Assembly: GCA_044432805.1 (NCBI GenBank)
Contig: JAWXUI010000003.1
Coordinates: 51,434-115,433 of the forward strand
Source of the DNA: CAYJEO01 sp044432805
Lineage (GTDB): Bacteria; Bacillota_I; Bacilli_A; RF39; UBA660
DNA: 64,000 bases
Direction of reading: 5' to 3'
Part shown: positions 8,736 to 16,940 of the stretch, piece after piece
Layout: each line of letters opens with the position of its first letter
How positions within the stretch are numbered: position 1 is the first letter of the stretch
Notes under the pieces: generated by a model
What the model was told of the DNA's origin: nothing
Database searches by the model: none
Seen by the model: the letters and a program-made list of their open reading frames with translations, nothing else
Position numbers and translations under genes: made by a program

Positions 8736-9650
8736 TTATTTTCTCCTTTTTACAATTAAATTTTGCATTATTGTAAATGAACTATTAGTTATCCAATAGA
8801 TACCAATCGCTGTAGACACAAAACAAGCTGAAAATGAAATCATTACAATCATTACTTTTTGCATTGTTTGCATTTGTTTTGCTTGATCTCCACTCATTTG
8901 AGCGCCTGAATTAAATTTAAATGAAAAGTGTGTCGCTGCTATAACACCAATTATTATGAATAAATAAATAAAATTACCATTTGTAACTCCAGTTAATGAA
9001 GTCATTCCCATATTCATTCCCAAAAATTCACCTTCAAATACTGCTGGTAATCTATTAAGAGCTTCAAAGAATGCAAAGAATAACGGAATTTGAATAAATG
9101 CAAATAAACATCCTGATAATGGATTTATATCATATTTTTTATAAATAGCCATAGTTTCTTGACTTTTTTGCATCATTGATTCTTGATCTGTCTTATTTTT
9201 ATATTTTATTTCTAGTGCTCCTATTTCTGGTTGCGCCATTTTTAAACTTTCTGATTGCTTCGCTTGCTTTTGAGTTAATGGATACATTACTGTTCTAATT
9301 AATAATGTTGTTAATATTATTGCAAATCCATAGTTACTTAATAAATTTCCTAAAAATATAATTAGTACTGCTAACGGTTTTACAAAGATTGTATTCCAAA
9401 TACCTTCGTATTCTCCACCTGTTATGCTTAATTCACTACACATTGGTAAAGAAGTTATATCTTTATTATTTTCTTCATAAAGTTTTAATGTTTCTTCATT
9501 TTCCGGTTGACACAATATATTTGATACTAATTGTTGTCCGGTTTCTGGATTTTTTAATTTATTATTATCTTCGTCTTCTAAATAAGTAGTACACCCTGTT
9601 AAAGTCAAAGCAAAAAACAAGATTGTAATTAATTTTAATTTATTTTTCAT
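8736..9650 (-). CDS. yidC: Membrane protein insertase YidC/SpoIIIJ, lipoprotein form
   Basis: YidC/Oxa1 insertase (304 aa), which places membrane proteins into the bilayer with or without SecYEG. The N-terminus is a lipoprotein signal with lipobox LTGC (Cys about residue 20), as in Gram-positive SpoIIIJ. The core has the expected helices starting at about residue 90, including YGFAIILTTLLIRTVMYPLTQKQ, whose Arg in the membrane groove is the functional residue, a coiled loop rich in Gln/Lys, and three later helices. It lies between rnpA and jag, one base from each, in one operon. Confidence 0.95.
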   Translation of the reverse strand: MKNKLKLITILFFALTLTGCTTYLEDEDNNKLKNPETGQQLVSNILCQPENEETLKLYEENNKDITSLPMCSELSITGGEYEGIWNTIFVKPLAVLIIFLGNLLSNYGFAIILTTLLIRTVMYPLTQKQAKQSESLKMAQPEIGALEIKYKNKTDQESMMQKSQETMAIYKKYDINPLSGCLFAFIQIPLFFAFFEALNRLPAVFEGEFLGMNMGMTSLTGVTNGNFIYLFIIIGVIAATHFSFKFNSGAQMSGDQAKQMQTMQKVMIVMISFSACFVSTAIGIYWITNSSFTIMQNLIVKRRK

Positions 9651-9983
9651 TTATTTCTCCTCTATGAGATTCGCTTTTTTAATCAAATAAAAAATCTCGT
9701 TTTCTATCTCTTGGTATGTTAAATCTAAAATACCTTTCCTTACCATTATAATACACTTAAATTTTTTTTCATAGTTTTTTTTATCTAAAATACTTTTTAT
9801 CTGTCTTCTTATTCTATTTCTTGTAACCGCATTACCTATTTTTTTGCCTATTGAAAACCCAAATAAATAGTTATCTTTATTGTCTTCTAAAAAAAACGTT
9901 ACATTTTTAGAATATATTTTTCTTCCAGTTTTAATAATTCTACTATATTCATTATTTTCTTTAACTATGTTTATTTTTTTCAT
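9651..9983 (-). CDS. rnpA: Ribonuclease P protein component
   Basis: Protein subunit of RNase P (110 aa), which helps the catalytic RNA process tRNA 5' ends. The diagnostic RNR box is present as GNAVTRNRIRRQIKS near the middle. Start ATG at 9983 fits the AGAGG ribosome site with 5-base spacing; an in-frame GTG two codons upstream overlaps that site. Conserved rpmH-rnpA-yidC neighbourhood. A hairpin terminator lies between rpmH and rnpA, so read-through or attenuation may set rnpA level. Confidence 0.93.
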   Translation of the reverse strand: MKKINIVKENNEYSRIIKTGRKIYSKNVTFFLEDNKDNYLFGFSIGKKIGNAVTRNRIRRQIKSILDKKNYEKKFKCIIMVRKGILDLTYQEIENEIFYLIKKANLIEEK

Positions 9984-10003
9984 ATTCACCTCTAAATATA
10001 TGT

Positions 10004-10027
10004 AAAAAAAACCACTTTATTAGTGGT
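10004..10027 (-). terminator. Terminator/attenuator between rpmH and rnpA
   Basis: ACCACT/AGTGGT stem (10011-10027) with a five-base loop, followed on the minus strand by a T-run. It would terminate most rpmH transcripts and let some read into rnpA. Confidence 0.75.
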
Positions 10028-10033
10028 AATTTA

Positions 10034-10156
10034 TTAATGCGATAATACTTTACGACCTTTTCTTCTTCTAGAACTAATCATTTTAGTTTTAGCACGAGCC
10101 AAGAATCCTTGTTTTTTACTTCTTTTTCTATTGTTTGGTTGAAATGTTCTTTTCAT
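10034..10156 (-). CDS. rpmH: 50S ribosomal protein L34
   Basis: L34, a small basic large-subunit protein. The 40-residue translation starts MKRTFQPNNRKRSKKQGF and ends RRRKGRKVLSH, the classic L34 ends. Most bacterial L34 are 44 residues; this one is about four shorter in the middle (AKTKMISS region). A strong AGGAGGTG ribosome site precedes the ATG. It is divergent from dnaA across the origin, as in Bacillus. Confidence 0.96.
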   Translation of the reverse strand: MKRTFQPNNRKRSKKQGFLARAKTKMISSRRRKGRKVLSH

Positions 10157-10197
10157 AATTACACCTCCTGAATATGACAATTTCCCTTTGCCATATA

Positions 10198-10226
10198 ATT
10201 ATATAGACAAAAATATATTTTGTCAA
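10198..10226 (-). promoter_or_regulatory. Promoter of rpmH
   Basis: Perfect minus-strand TTGACA (plus 10221-10226), 17-bp spacer, perfect TATAAT (plus 10198-10203), about 40 bp upstream of rpmH. Confidence 0.85.
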
Positions 10227-10573
10227 ACAATTTTAACAAATATTAATAATAAAACTACATATTGTACAAATAACACATTTAAAAATAATGTTATTTTTCC
10301 ACACATTTCAACAACTTGTTTGATAAAAAGTTACATTTCAACAGTCTTTTCCACATTTTATTTTGTCTTTATAGATTATATTAAAACGCTTATTTGTTTT
10401 ATCAACATATATTGTGGATAAGTTATTTACATAAAGTTTTGAAAAGTGGATAATTATTAATAACTTTTCCACAGATGGTGTTGAAAAATATATTTAAAGC
10501 TTATTTTATATCACTTACTACTGTGGAAAACAAAGTGGATAAGTTTTTTTTGTTTTTTTTACTTTAATTTTCT

Positions 10574-10602
10574 TTGACATTCCATATAATTAAAGGTAAA
10601 AT
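10574..10602 (+). promoter_or_regulatory. dnaA promoter
   Basis: TTGACA at 10574-10579 and TAAAAT at 10597-10602 with a 17-bp spacer. It follows directly on the DnaA-box cluster, so autorepression by DnaA is likely (inference from Bacillus). Confidence 0.8.
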
Positions 10603-10636
10603 TAACTTAATTACTCGATGTGTTAGGAGGTGTCAT

Positions 10637-11986
10637 ATGGATTTAGACGCTTTGTGGAATAAATTTTTAAGTTCAATAGAGGATAAATATTCTTCTATTA
10701 TGTTTGAAACATACTTTAAAGAAACAAAATTACATAGTTTAAAAGATAATAAAGCTTTAATAATTGTTCCTATGCACGTTCACAAAAAATACTTAAAAGA
10801 ATATCATAATGAAGAAAATGAAGACATTTTTTCAAAATTAACGGGAAGTTATTTTAATTTTGAGTATCTATTGGAAGAAGAAATTGAAGAAAACATAACT
10901 ATTGATGTTAATTCTGTTGGCGTTCCTTCGTATATTAGTATAGAATCAAATTTAAAACCAGAATATTCATTTGAAAATTTTATTGTTGGAAATTCAAATA
11001 AATTTGCCCATGCAACATCTTTAGCAGTAGCTGAAAAACCCGGATTTATGTATAATCCTTTATTTATATATGGACAAAGTGGGTTAGGAAAAACACATTT
11101 AATGCATGCAATCGGAAATTATATCTCAAATAATTATAAAAAAAATGTACTTTATGTAACAAGTGAACAATTCGTTAATGATTTTATTGATTTGCATAGA
11201 AATAATAAAGAAAATAACTTTTTGGAAGTTAAAAACTTTAAAAACAAGTATCGAAATATCGATGTATTAATGATTGATGATATACAATATTTGCAAATAG
11301 CTAACAAAGCACAGCAAGAATTTTTTAATACATTTAATGAATTACATGGAAATAATAAACAAATAATAATATCATCTGATAGATCTCCAGATGATTTAAA
11401 ATCTTTAGAAGATCGTTTAAAAACAAGGTTTAACTGGGGATTAACAATAGACATTTTACCACCGGACTTTGATTTACGAATGGCGATTATTAATAAAAAA
11501 ATAGAAGGTAATACACTAGCAAGAGACTTTTCCACAGAAGTAAAAGAGCTAATTGCTAGTAATTGTACGAGTGACGTTAGAAAATTAGAAGGTGCTATTA
11601 CTAGAGTTTTAGCTTATGCTACAATGATGAATGGTTCTAAAATTAATTTAGAATTAGCAACTGAGGCACTAAAAGACTATTTTGTTAAAAGTATTGTATC
11701 AAAAAATAAAATAGATCAAGTACAACAATTAGTGTCTAGTCATTATAATATAACGGTTGAGGACATGAAAAGTAAAAAGAGAGTTGCTAAAATTGCTGTT
11801 CCTAGACAAATTGCTATGTATATATGTAGAATTTCAATAGGAGAGTCTTTACCAAAAATTGGAATTGAATTTGGTGGAAAAGATCATACAACAGTCATGC
11901 ATTCTGTGGATAAAATAAAAAAAGAGTTAAAACAAAACACAGAATTACAAAAAATAGTGAATAAAATAATTGATCAAATAAAATAA
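10637..11986 (+). CDS. dnaA: Chromosomal replication initiator DnaA
   Basis: AAA+ initiator that binds the 9-mer boxes on both sides of its gene and opens oriC (449 aa). Domain I is at the N-terminus (MDLDALWNKFLSSI), with a short linker. Walker A is GQSGLGKTHL, Walker B is MIDDIQYL, and sensor regions follow. C-terminal domain IV has the signature GGKDHTTVMHSVDKI. The ATG at 10637 is chosen because TTAGGAGGTG lies just upstream and the protein then begins like other DnaA; an upstream in-frame start would overlap the promoter. Confidence 0.97.
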   Translation: MDLDALWNKFLSSIEDKYSSIMFETYFKETKLHSLKDNKALIIVPMHVHKKYLKEYHNEENEDIFSKLTGSYFNFEYLLEEEIEENITIDVNSVGVPSYISIESNLKPEYSFENFIVGNSNKFAHATSLAVAEKPGFMYNPLFIYGQSGLGKTHLMHAIGNYISNNYKKNVLYVTSEQFVNDFIDLHRNNKENNFLEVKNFKNKYRNIDVLMIDDIQYLQIANKAQQEFFNTFNELHGNNKQIIISSDRSPDDLKSLEDRLKTRFNWGLTIDILPPDFDLRMAIINKKIEGNTLARDFSTEVKELIASNCTSDVRKLEGAITRVLAYATMMNGSKINLELATEALKDYFVKSIVSKNKIDQVQQLVSSHYNITVEDMKSKKRVAKIAVPRQIAMYICRISIGESLPKIGIEFGGKDHTTVMHSVDKIKKELKQNTELQKIVNKIIDQIK

Positions 11987-12132
11987 AAGTGGAAAACTTT
12001 ACTTATTAACAATTTTATCCACAGGAAAAAAACTAAAAAAGTATTTGTTTTATATAAGTAAACTTCACTTTTCCACTTTTTCCACACTAATAATAAAAAC
12101 AATATAAAATAATAATTAATATAGGAGGATTT
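11987..12132. other. oriC, downstream DnaA-box cluster (dnaA-dnaN)
   Basis: Intergenic 146 bp with four boxes: AGTGGAAAA (11988-11996), perfect TTATCCACA (12015-12023), TTTTCCACT (12069-12077) and TTTTCCACA (12078-12086). In Bacillus the unwinding element lies in this interval; the A+T-only tract at about 12024-12062 is a candidate. Confidence 0.8.
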
Positions 12133-13248
12133 ATGAAACTAAAAATTAAACAAAATATTATTATGGAACATTTGAATTATGTAATAAAAGGAATATCGAA
12201 CAAAAATTTGATACCTATATATAATTGTATAAAATTAGAATTAAAGGATGAAGGTTTATATCTATTAAGCACTGATAGTGATATTGTAATAAAAACTTTT
12301 ATACCAAAAAAAGATATAGAAGAAGTAATTGAATTAGGAGAAGTTGTTATCTCTGGTAAATATATATATGAAATAATAAGAAAATTATCAGGATTTATAA
12401 ATATAGAAGAAGTTGTCGATTCAAAATTATTCATATTTACAGATAATTCTAGTTTTAATCTAAACTGTAATCCAGCATCAGATTATCCAGATATCGATTT
12501 AGAAGGAACAAAAACACCAATTATCTTAAGAAAAAAAGTATTTAAAACAATTATTTCAGAAATTGCATATGCTGCATCTACTAGAGAAGATAATATATAT
12601 ACTGGAATTAATTTAAAAATTAATCAAGATAATTTAGAATGTATTTCTACTGACTCGCATAGATTAGCATTAAAGAGAATAAAATTAACTGAAACTATAG
12701 AAAATAGTATAAATATTATTATTCCTACAAAAAATTTAAATGAACTAATTAAATTATTTAAAGAAGAAGATGGAGAATTAGAACTCCACATCTTTAATAA
12801 TAAAATTATTTTTAAATTTGATGACATTATTTTTAAAACAAGCTTAATTAACGGAAAATATCCAGATGTATCGAAATTAATTCCAAATGAATTTTCTTTA
12901 ACTATGACTACTAATCTAAATGATTATTATGATGCCATAGACAGAGCAAGTTTATTAACAAAAGAATCTGAAAAAAACACTATAAAATTTGAAAGTAAAA
13001 ATAATAAAGTTATTATTTCGTCAACAATACCCGAAATAGGTAGAGTAGAGGAAACTATTGAAGTAAATAAAGATAGAAATGAAGAAATAAAAATTGCATT
13101 TAATTCAAAATATATGATAGATGCTCTTAGAGTGTTAGAAAGCGAAAACATTCAATTATTATTTAATGGAGATATAAAACCAATAATTATAAAAACTCCT
13201 GATAATGAATCTCTAATTCAATTAATAGTGCCGATAAAAACATATTAA
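12133..13248 (+). CDS. dnaN: DNA polymerase III beta subunit (sliding clamp)
   Basis: Ring-shaped processivity clamp (371 aa, three clamp-fold repeats) that tethers the replicative polymerase. Family features include an opening strand like MKLKIKQNIIMEHLNYVIKGISNKN, the SGKYIYEIIRKL segment, the TDSHRLA motif mid-protein, and the end MLVP-like LIQLIVPIKTY. The dnaA-dnaN order is standard. Start ATG follows AGGAGGA. A hairpin terminator follows the stop. Confidence 0.96.
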   Translation: MKLKIKQNIIMEHLNYVIKGISNKNLIPIYNCIKLELKDEGLYLLSTDSDIVIKTFIPKKDIEEVIELGEVVISGKYIYEIIRKLSGFINIEEVVDSKLFIFTDNSSFNLNCNPASDYPDIDLEGTKTPIILRKKVFKTIISEIAYAASTREDNIYTGINLKINQDNLECISTDSHRLALKRIKLTETIENSINIIIPTKNLNELIKLFKEEDGELELHIFNNKIIFKFDDIIFKTSLINGKYPDVSKLIPNEFSLTMTTNLNDYYDAIDRASLLTKESEKNTIKFESKNNKVIISSTIPEIGRVEETIEVNKDRNEEIKIAFNSKYMIDALRVLESENIQLLFNGDIKPIIIKTPDNESLIQLIVPIKTY

Positions 13249-13272
13249 AACTCATTTTTTGAGTTTTTTTTA
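13247..13272 (+). terminator. Terminator of dnaN
   Basis: AAAACTCA/TGAGTTTT hairpin with a T-rich loop and a following T-run. It separates dnaN from the comK homologue. Confidence 0.8.
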
Positions 13273-13343
13273 TGCATCGACATAATTTGACAAATTTCTA
13301 CAATTAAAAAGAGTATAAGAAAAGTGATTTTGAAGGAGGATTT

Positions 13344-13799
13344 ATGAAAAATAAATATGAAATCAACAGCACTACTTGTGCAATAATACCATTAGATGTT
13401 AATACATCACAGATAATTGAACACGATGATACTTTCTTAGTAACTCAAAATTCATTAAACATAATAGATGAAAGTTGTAAATATTTTGGTAGTTCTTATG
13501 AAGGAAGAAAGGTAGGTACAAAGGCATTAACGGGTATCAATTATAAAACCCCAATTATAATTGAGGAAACAAAAAGCATTATATTTTTTCCGACCTCATC
13601 ACCAAGATTAAATTTAAGTACTTGGATTAATATTAACTATGTAGAAGAATATAAAAAAAACAAAGAATTTTCTAATATTTTATTAAAAAATGGACAGGTT
13701 ATTGAACTAAATTTATCTATAGGATCACTAGAAAATCAGATATTAAGAGCAACAAGATTAGAATCGATATTAAGAAAGAGAAAAAACATTGAAAATTAA
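13344..13799 (+). CDS. comK: ComK-family competence transcription factor
   Basis: Homologue of ComK, the Bacillus master activator of DNA-uptake genes, which binds paired AAAA-N5-TTTT boxes. The 151-aa protein has the family's most conserved block, ESCKYFGSSYEGRKVGT, at about residues 43-59, then KTPIII, IIFFPTSSPR and a tryptophan (STWI). The ending SLENQILRATRLESILRKR matches the SFENQVYRTAWLR region of Bacillus ComK. It stops there, about 40 residues shorter than Bacillus ComK (192 aa), so the C-terminal tail involved in multimerisation and MecA/ClpC control is missing. It occupies the dnaN-recF slot normally held by yaaA. It has its own ribosome site (GAAGGAGG) and terminators on both sides. 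Family call strong; its regulon is unknown. Confidence 0.88.
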   Translation: MKNKYEINSTTCAIIPLDVNTSQIIEHDDTFLVTQNSLNIIDESCKYFGSSYEGRKVGTKALTGINYKTPIIIEETKSIIFFPTSSPRLNLSTWININYVEEYKKNKEFSNILLKNGQVIELNLSIGSLENQILRATRLESILRKRKNIEN

Positions 13800-13819
13800 G
13801 CAATTTATGCTTTTTTTTT
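13798..13819 (+). terminator. Terminator of comK
   Basis: Short stem AAGCA/TGCTT (13798-13812) followed by about nine T, overlapping the comK stop. Confidence 0.65.
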
Positions 13820-13835
13820 ATTTAAATGCCTTATT

Positions 13836-13847
13836 TTGTGATATAAT
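13836..13847 (+). promoter_or_regulatory. Putative recF-gyrB-gyrA promoter
   Basis: Extended -10 TGATATAAT with TATAAT at 13842-13847, about 75 bp upstream of recF. No good -35 at 17 bp, so moderate confidence. Confidence 0.5.
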
Positions 13848-13920
13848 TAAATATGTGTATAGGTATATATAATTTTTGATTTATATAACAAAAAGACTGT
13901 TATAACGAAGAAGGTGTTTA

Positions 13921-15006
13921 ATGTATTTAAAAAACATTAAAATAAATAATTTTAGAAATTATGAAAGTACAAATCTAAATTTGTCACCAAATATCAATAT
14001 TATATATGGAAATAATGCTCAAGGAAAAACAAATTTACTGGAAAGCATTTATTTTCTTGCCATTACTAAGTCACATAGGACAACAAATGAATCAAAATTA
14101 ATTAGAACAGGAGAAGAGACATTATATTTAAAAGGTGATTTAAAAACAAATAAAGGTGATTATTTGTTAGAATTAGGTTTTGATAAAATTAAGAAAAAAT
14201 TAAAAATCAATAAAAATATTATAACGAAAAAAAATGAATATATAACATATATGAAATTAGTTATCTTCGCACCAGAAGACATGAAATTAGTAAAAGATGG
14301 ACCAATCGAGCGAAGAAAATTTTTAAATGTCGCTATTAGTCAAGTAAATAGCAATTATTTAATAATTTTAAATGATTATAATAAATTATTAAATATAAGA
14401 AATGACTTATTAAGAAAATATCAAAAAGGTGAACAAGTTGATGAATATTACTTCGAAATTATAACGCAACATATGATTAAGCGCGGAAAAAATGTAATAA
14501 AAGCAAGAAATATATTTATAGAAAAACTAAATTACCATATAAAAAAAATATATATGGATATTTTTCCTGATAATTTATTAGAGTTAGAATATAAAACTAA
14601 TATAAAAGATTATGAAAATGATTTAAAAATCAACAAAAATTTAGAAATCAAAAGTGGTAATACCATTATAGGGCCGCATAAAGATGATTTAATCTTTAGT
14701 ATAAATAATGAAAATATAAAAGTTTATGGTTCACAAGGGCAGCAAAGAGTTGCTGTTTTAGCGTTAAAACTTGCACAATTAAAAATTTATGAAAATTTAA
14801 TGGATGAAAGTCCAATATTGTTATTAGATGATGTTTTTAGTGAATTAGATGATATTAAAAAAAATAATTTGTTAAAATACTTAAAAAAAGAAACGCAAGT
14901 AATAATAACTACAACCGATTTAAAAAATATAGATAATCAAATAATCCAAAAAGCAAAAAAAATACAAATAAACAAAGGAAATATAGAAAATATAGAGGTG
15001 GAATAA
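13921..15006 (+). CDS. recF: DNA replication and repair protein RecF
   Basis: SMC-like ABC ATPase that with RecO/RecR loads RecA at gaps (361 aa). Starts MYLKNIKINNFRNYES. Walker A is GNNAQGKTNLLE at about residues 30-41; the ABC signature is VYGSQGQQRVAVLALKLAQ and Walker B is ILLLDDVFSELD. Its TAA stop overlaps the gyrB ATG by one base (TAATG), so it is translationally coupled with gyrB. Confidence 0.96.
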   Translation: MYLKNIKINNFRNYESTNLNLSPNINIIYGNNAQGKTNLLESIYFLAITKSHRTTNESKLIRTGEETLYLKGDLKTNKGDYLLELGFDKIKKKLKINKNIITKKNEYITYMKLVIFAPEDMKLVKDGPIERRKFLNVAISQVNSNYLIILNDYNKLLNIRNDLLRKYQKGEQVDEYYFEIITQHMIKRGKNVIKARNIFIEKLNYHIKKIYMDIFPDNLLELEYKTNIKDYENDLKINKNLEIKSGNTIIGPHKDDLIFSINNENIKVYGSQGQQRVAVLALKLAQLKIYENLMDESPILLLDDVFSELDDIKKNNLLKYLKKETQVIITTTDLKNIDNQIIQKAKKIQINKGNIENIEVE

Positions 15007-16931
15007 TGGAAGAAAATAAACAACACTATGATGCGTCAGATATACAAGTTTTAGAGGGTTTAGAAGCAGTAAGAAAAAGACCCGGAATGTATATAGGGAC
15101 TACAAGTGCAAGAGGCTTACATCATTTAGTATGGGAAATAGTAGATAACGCAATAGACGAAGCTTTAGCTGGTTATTGTGATGATATTGAAATAATAATC
15201 AATAAGGATAATTCTGTAACAGTAAAAGACGATGGAAGAGGAATTCCAACAGGAATACACGCAAAAACAGGAATTTCAACTGTAGAAACAGTATTTACTG
15301 TACTTCATGCCGGTGGTAAATTCGGTGGAGGCGGATATAAAGTCTCAGGTGGATTACATGGTGTAGGAGCTTCTGTAGTAAATGCACTAAGTGAATGGGT
15401 TGAGGTTAAAGTATATCAAAATCAAAAAGTTCATTATATAAAATTTGCGGATGGTGGAAAAACATTAAAACCAATGGAAATAATAGCTGAATGTGCCGAA
15501 AATAGAACTGGAACAACAGTAACTTTTAAACCAGACCCTAATATTTTTAAAGAAACACATGTGTTTGATTATGAAATATTAAAAGCAAGAACAAAAGAAT
15601 TAGCGTTTTTAAATAAAGGTCTTAGAATTATTTTAGTAGATGAAAGAGAAGCTGAATTAAAAAAAGAAGAATTTTATTATGAAGGTGGAATAAGCGCATA
15701 TGTTGAAATGCTTAATCAAAATAAGACGGTAATTCACGAACAAGTTGTCTATTTAGAAGGAGAAAAAGATAACATTTCTCTTGAAATAGCAATGCAATAT
15801 AATTCAGGATATGCACAAAATATCTATTCTTTTACAAATAATATTAATACACACGAAGGTGGAACACATGAGGATGGAGTTAAATTAGCGTTAACTCGTA
15901 TAATAAATACATATGGTAAAAAGAACAATATAATAAAAGATAAAGATGAAAGTTTATCAGGTGATGATGTAAGAGAAGGATTAACAATGATCGTTTCTTG
16001 TAAACATCCAGATCCACAATTTGAAGGACAAACCAAAACAAAATTAGGTAATGGCGAAGTAAGAAAAATAGCTTCAGACATTGTAAGTGAAGGCTTGGAA
16101 CGCTTTTTATTAGAAAACCCTACAACTGCCAAAATAATTGTAGAAAAAGCAATGACTGCCGCAAGAGCAAGAGTTGCTGCAAAAAGAGCTAGAGAACTAA
16201 TTAGAAAAAAAACAGATTCAGATTTTACAACAGATTGGGGTAAATTAGCAAAATGTTCGTCAAGAAATCCAGAAGAATGTGAATTATTCATAGTCGAAGG
16301 TGATTCAGCAGCAGGAGCAGCAAAAGGTGGTAGAGACGCCGCAACACAAGCAATACTACCGCTTAGAGGTAAAATATTAAACGTAGAAAAATCAAGATTA
16401 GACAAAATACTAGCAAATGCAGAAATTAGAAGTTTAATAACAGCATTAGGTACTGGAATCGGAGATGATTTCAATGTTGATAACTGTAGATATCATAAAA
16501 TAATCATCATGACAGACGCTGATGTAGATGGTTCACACATCAGAACATTGCTTTTAACACTATTTTACCGCTTTTTTAAGCCGGTTATTACTAAAGGATA
16601 TGTATATGCTGCCCAACCACCTTTATTTAAGGTTACACACGGGAAAACAATTATGCATTTCTTAACAGAAGAAGAAAAAGATGAATATTTAGAAAAATTA
16701 CCATCTAATGTTAAGCCACTTGTAGCTCGTATGAAAGGGCTTGGAGAGATGGATAAAGAAGAATTAAGTGAAACAACAATGCATATTGAAAATAGAATAT
16801 TAAGAAAAATAACAATAGAAGACGCAATGTTAGCAGATGAAATATTTGATATTTTAATGGGAGAAGCAGTTGAGCCAAGAAGAAATTTTATAGAAGAAAA
16901 TGCGTTAAATGTAGATAATTTGGATATATAG
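15006..16931 (+). CDS. gyrB: DNA gyrase subunit B
   Basis: ATPase subunit of DNA gyrase (641 aa, the normal Gram-positive length without the proteobacterial insert). GHKL ATP-binding motifs include EIVDNAIDEA, DDGRGIP and GGLHGVGASVVNALS. The TOPRIM domain has ELFIVEGDSAAG, IMTDADVDGSHI and the PLRGKILNVEK segment. Lies between recF and gyrA in one operon; gyrA follows after 9 bp with an AGGAGG site. Confidence 0.97.
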   Translation: MEENKQHYDASDIQVLEGLEAVRKRPGMYIGTTSARGLHHLVWEIVDNAIDEALAGYCDDIEIIINKDNSVTVKDDGRGIPTGIHAKTGISTVETVFTVLHAGGKFGGGGYKVSGGLHGVGASVVNALSEWVEVKVYQNQKVHYIKFADGGKTLKPMEIIAECAENRTGTTVTFKPDPNIFKETHVFDYEILKARTKELAFLNKGLRIILVDEREAELKKEEFYYEGGISAYVEMLNQNKTVIHEQVVYLEGEKDNISLEIAMQYNSGYAQNIYSFTNNINTHEGGTHEDGVKLALTRIINTYGKKNNIIKDKDESLSGDDVREGLTMIVSCKHPDPQFEGQTKTKLGNGEVRKIASDIVSEGLERFLLENPTTAKIIVEKAMTAARARVAAKRARELIRKKTDSDFTTDWGKLAKCSSRNPEECELFIVEGDSAAGAAKGGRDAATQAILPLRGKILNVEKSRLDKILANAEIRSLITALGTGIGDDFNVDNCRYHKIIIMTDADVDGSHIRTLLLTLFYRFFKPVITKGYVYAAQPPLFKVTHGKTIMHFLTEEEKDEYLEKLPSNVKPLVARMKGLGEMDKEELSETTMHIENRILRKITIEDAMLADEIFDILMGEAVEPRRNFIEENALNVDNLDI

Positions 16932-16940
16932 GAGGAAACA

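Larger units (their letters stand above)
10157..10636. other. oriC, upstream DnaA-box cluster (rpmH-dnaA)
   Basis: Gene-free 480-bp region between divergent rpmH and dnaA. It holds seven DnaA-box-like 9-mers: TTTTCCACA at 10295-10303, 10347-10355 and 10465-10473; TGTGGATAA (perfect TTATCCACA on the minus strand) at 10413-10421; AGTGGATAA at 10445-10453 and 10534-10542; TGTGGAAAA at 10522-10530. With the second cluster after dnaA this matches the bipartite Bacillus-type origin. Open frames across it are chance. Confidence 0.88.

Noticed and set aside
10188..10421. Open frame of 77 codons in the origin region
   Set aside because: It runs through several DnaA boxes, has low-complexity composition and no ribosome site. 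It is chance in A+T-rich oriC.
13310..13340. AAAA-N4-TTTT near the comK start as a ComK autoactivation box
   Set aside because: Spacing is 4, not the required 5, and there is no second box at the proper distance. It overlaps the ribosome-site region.
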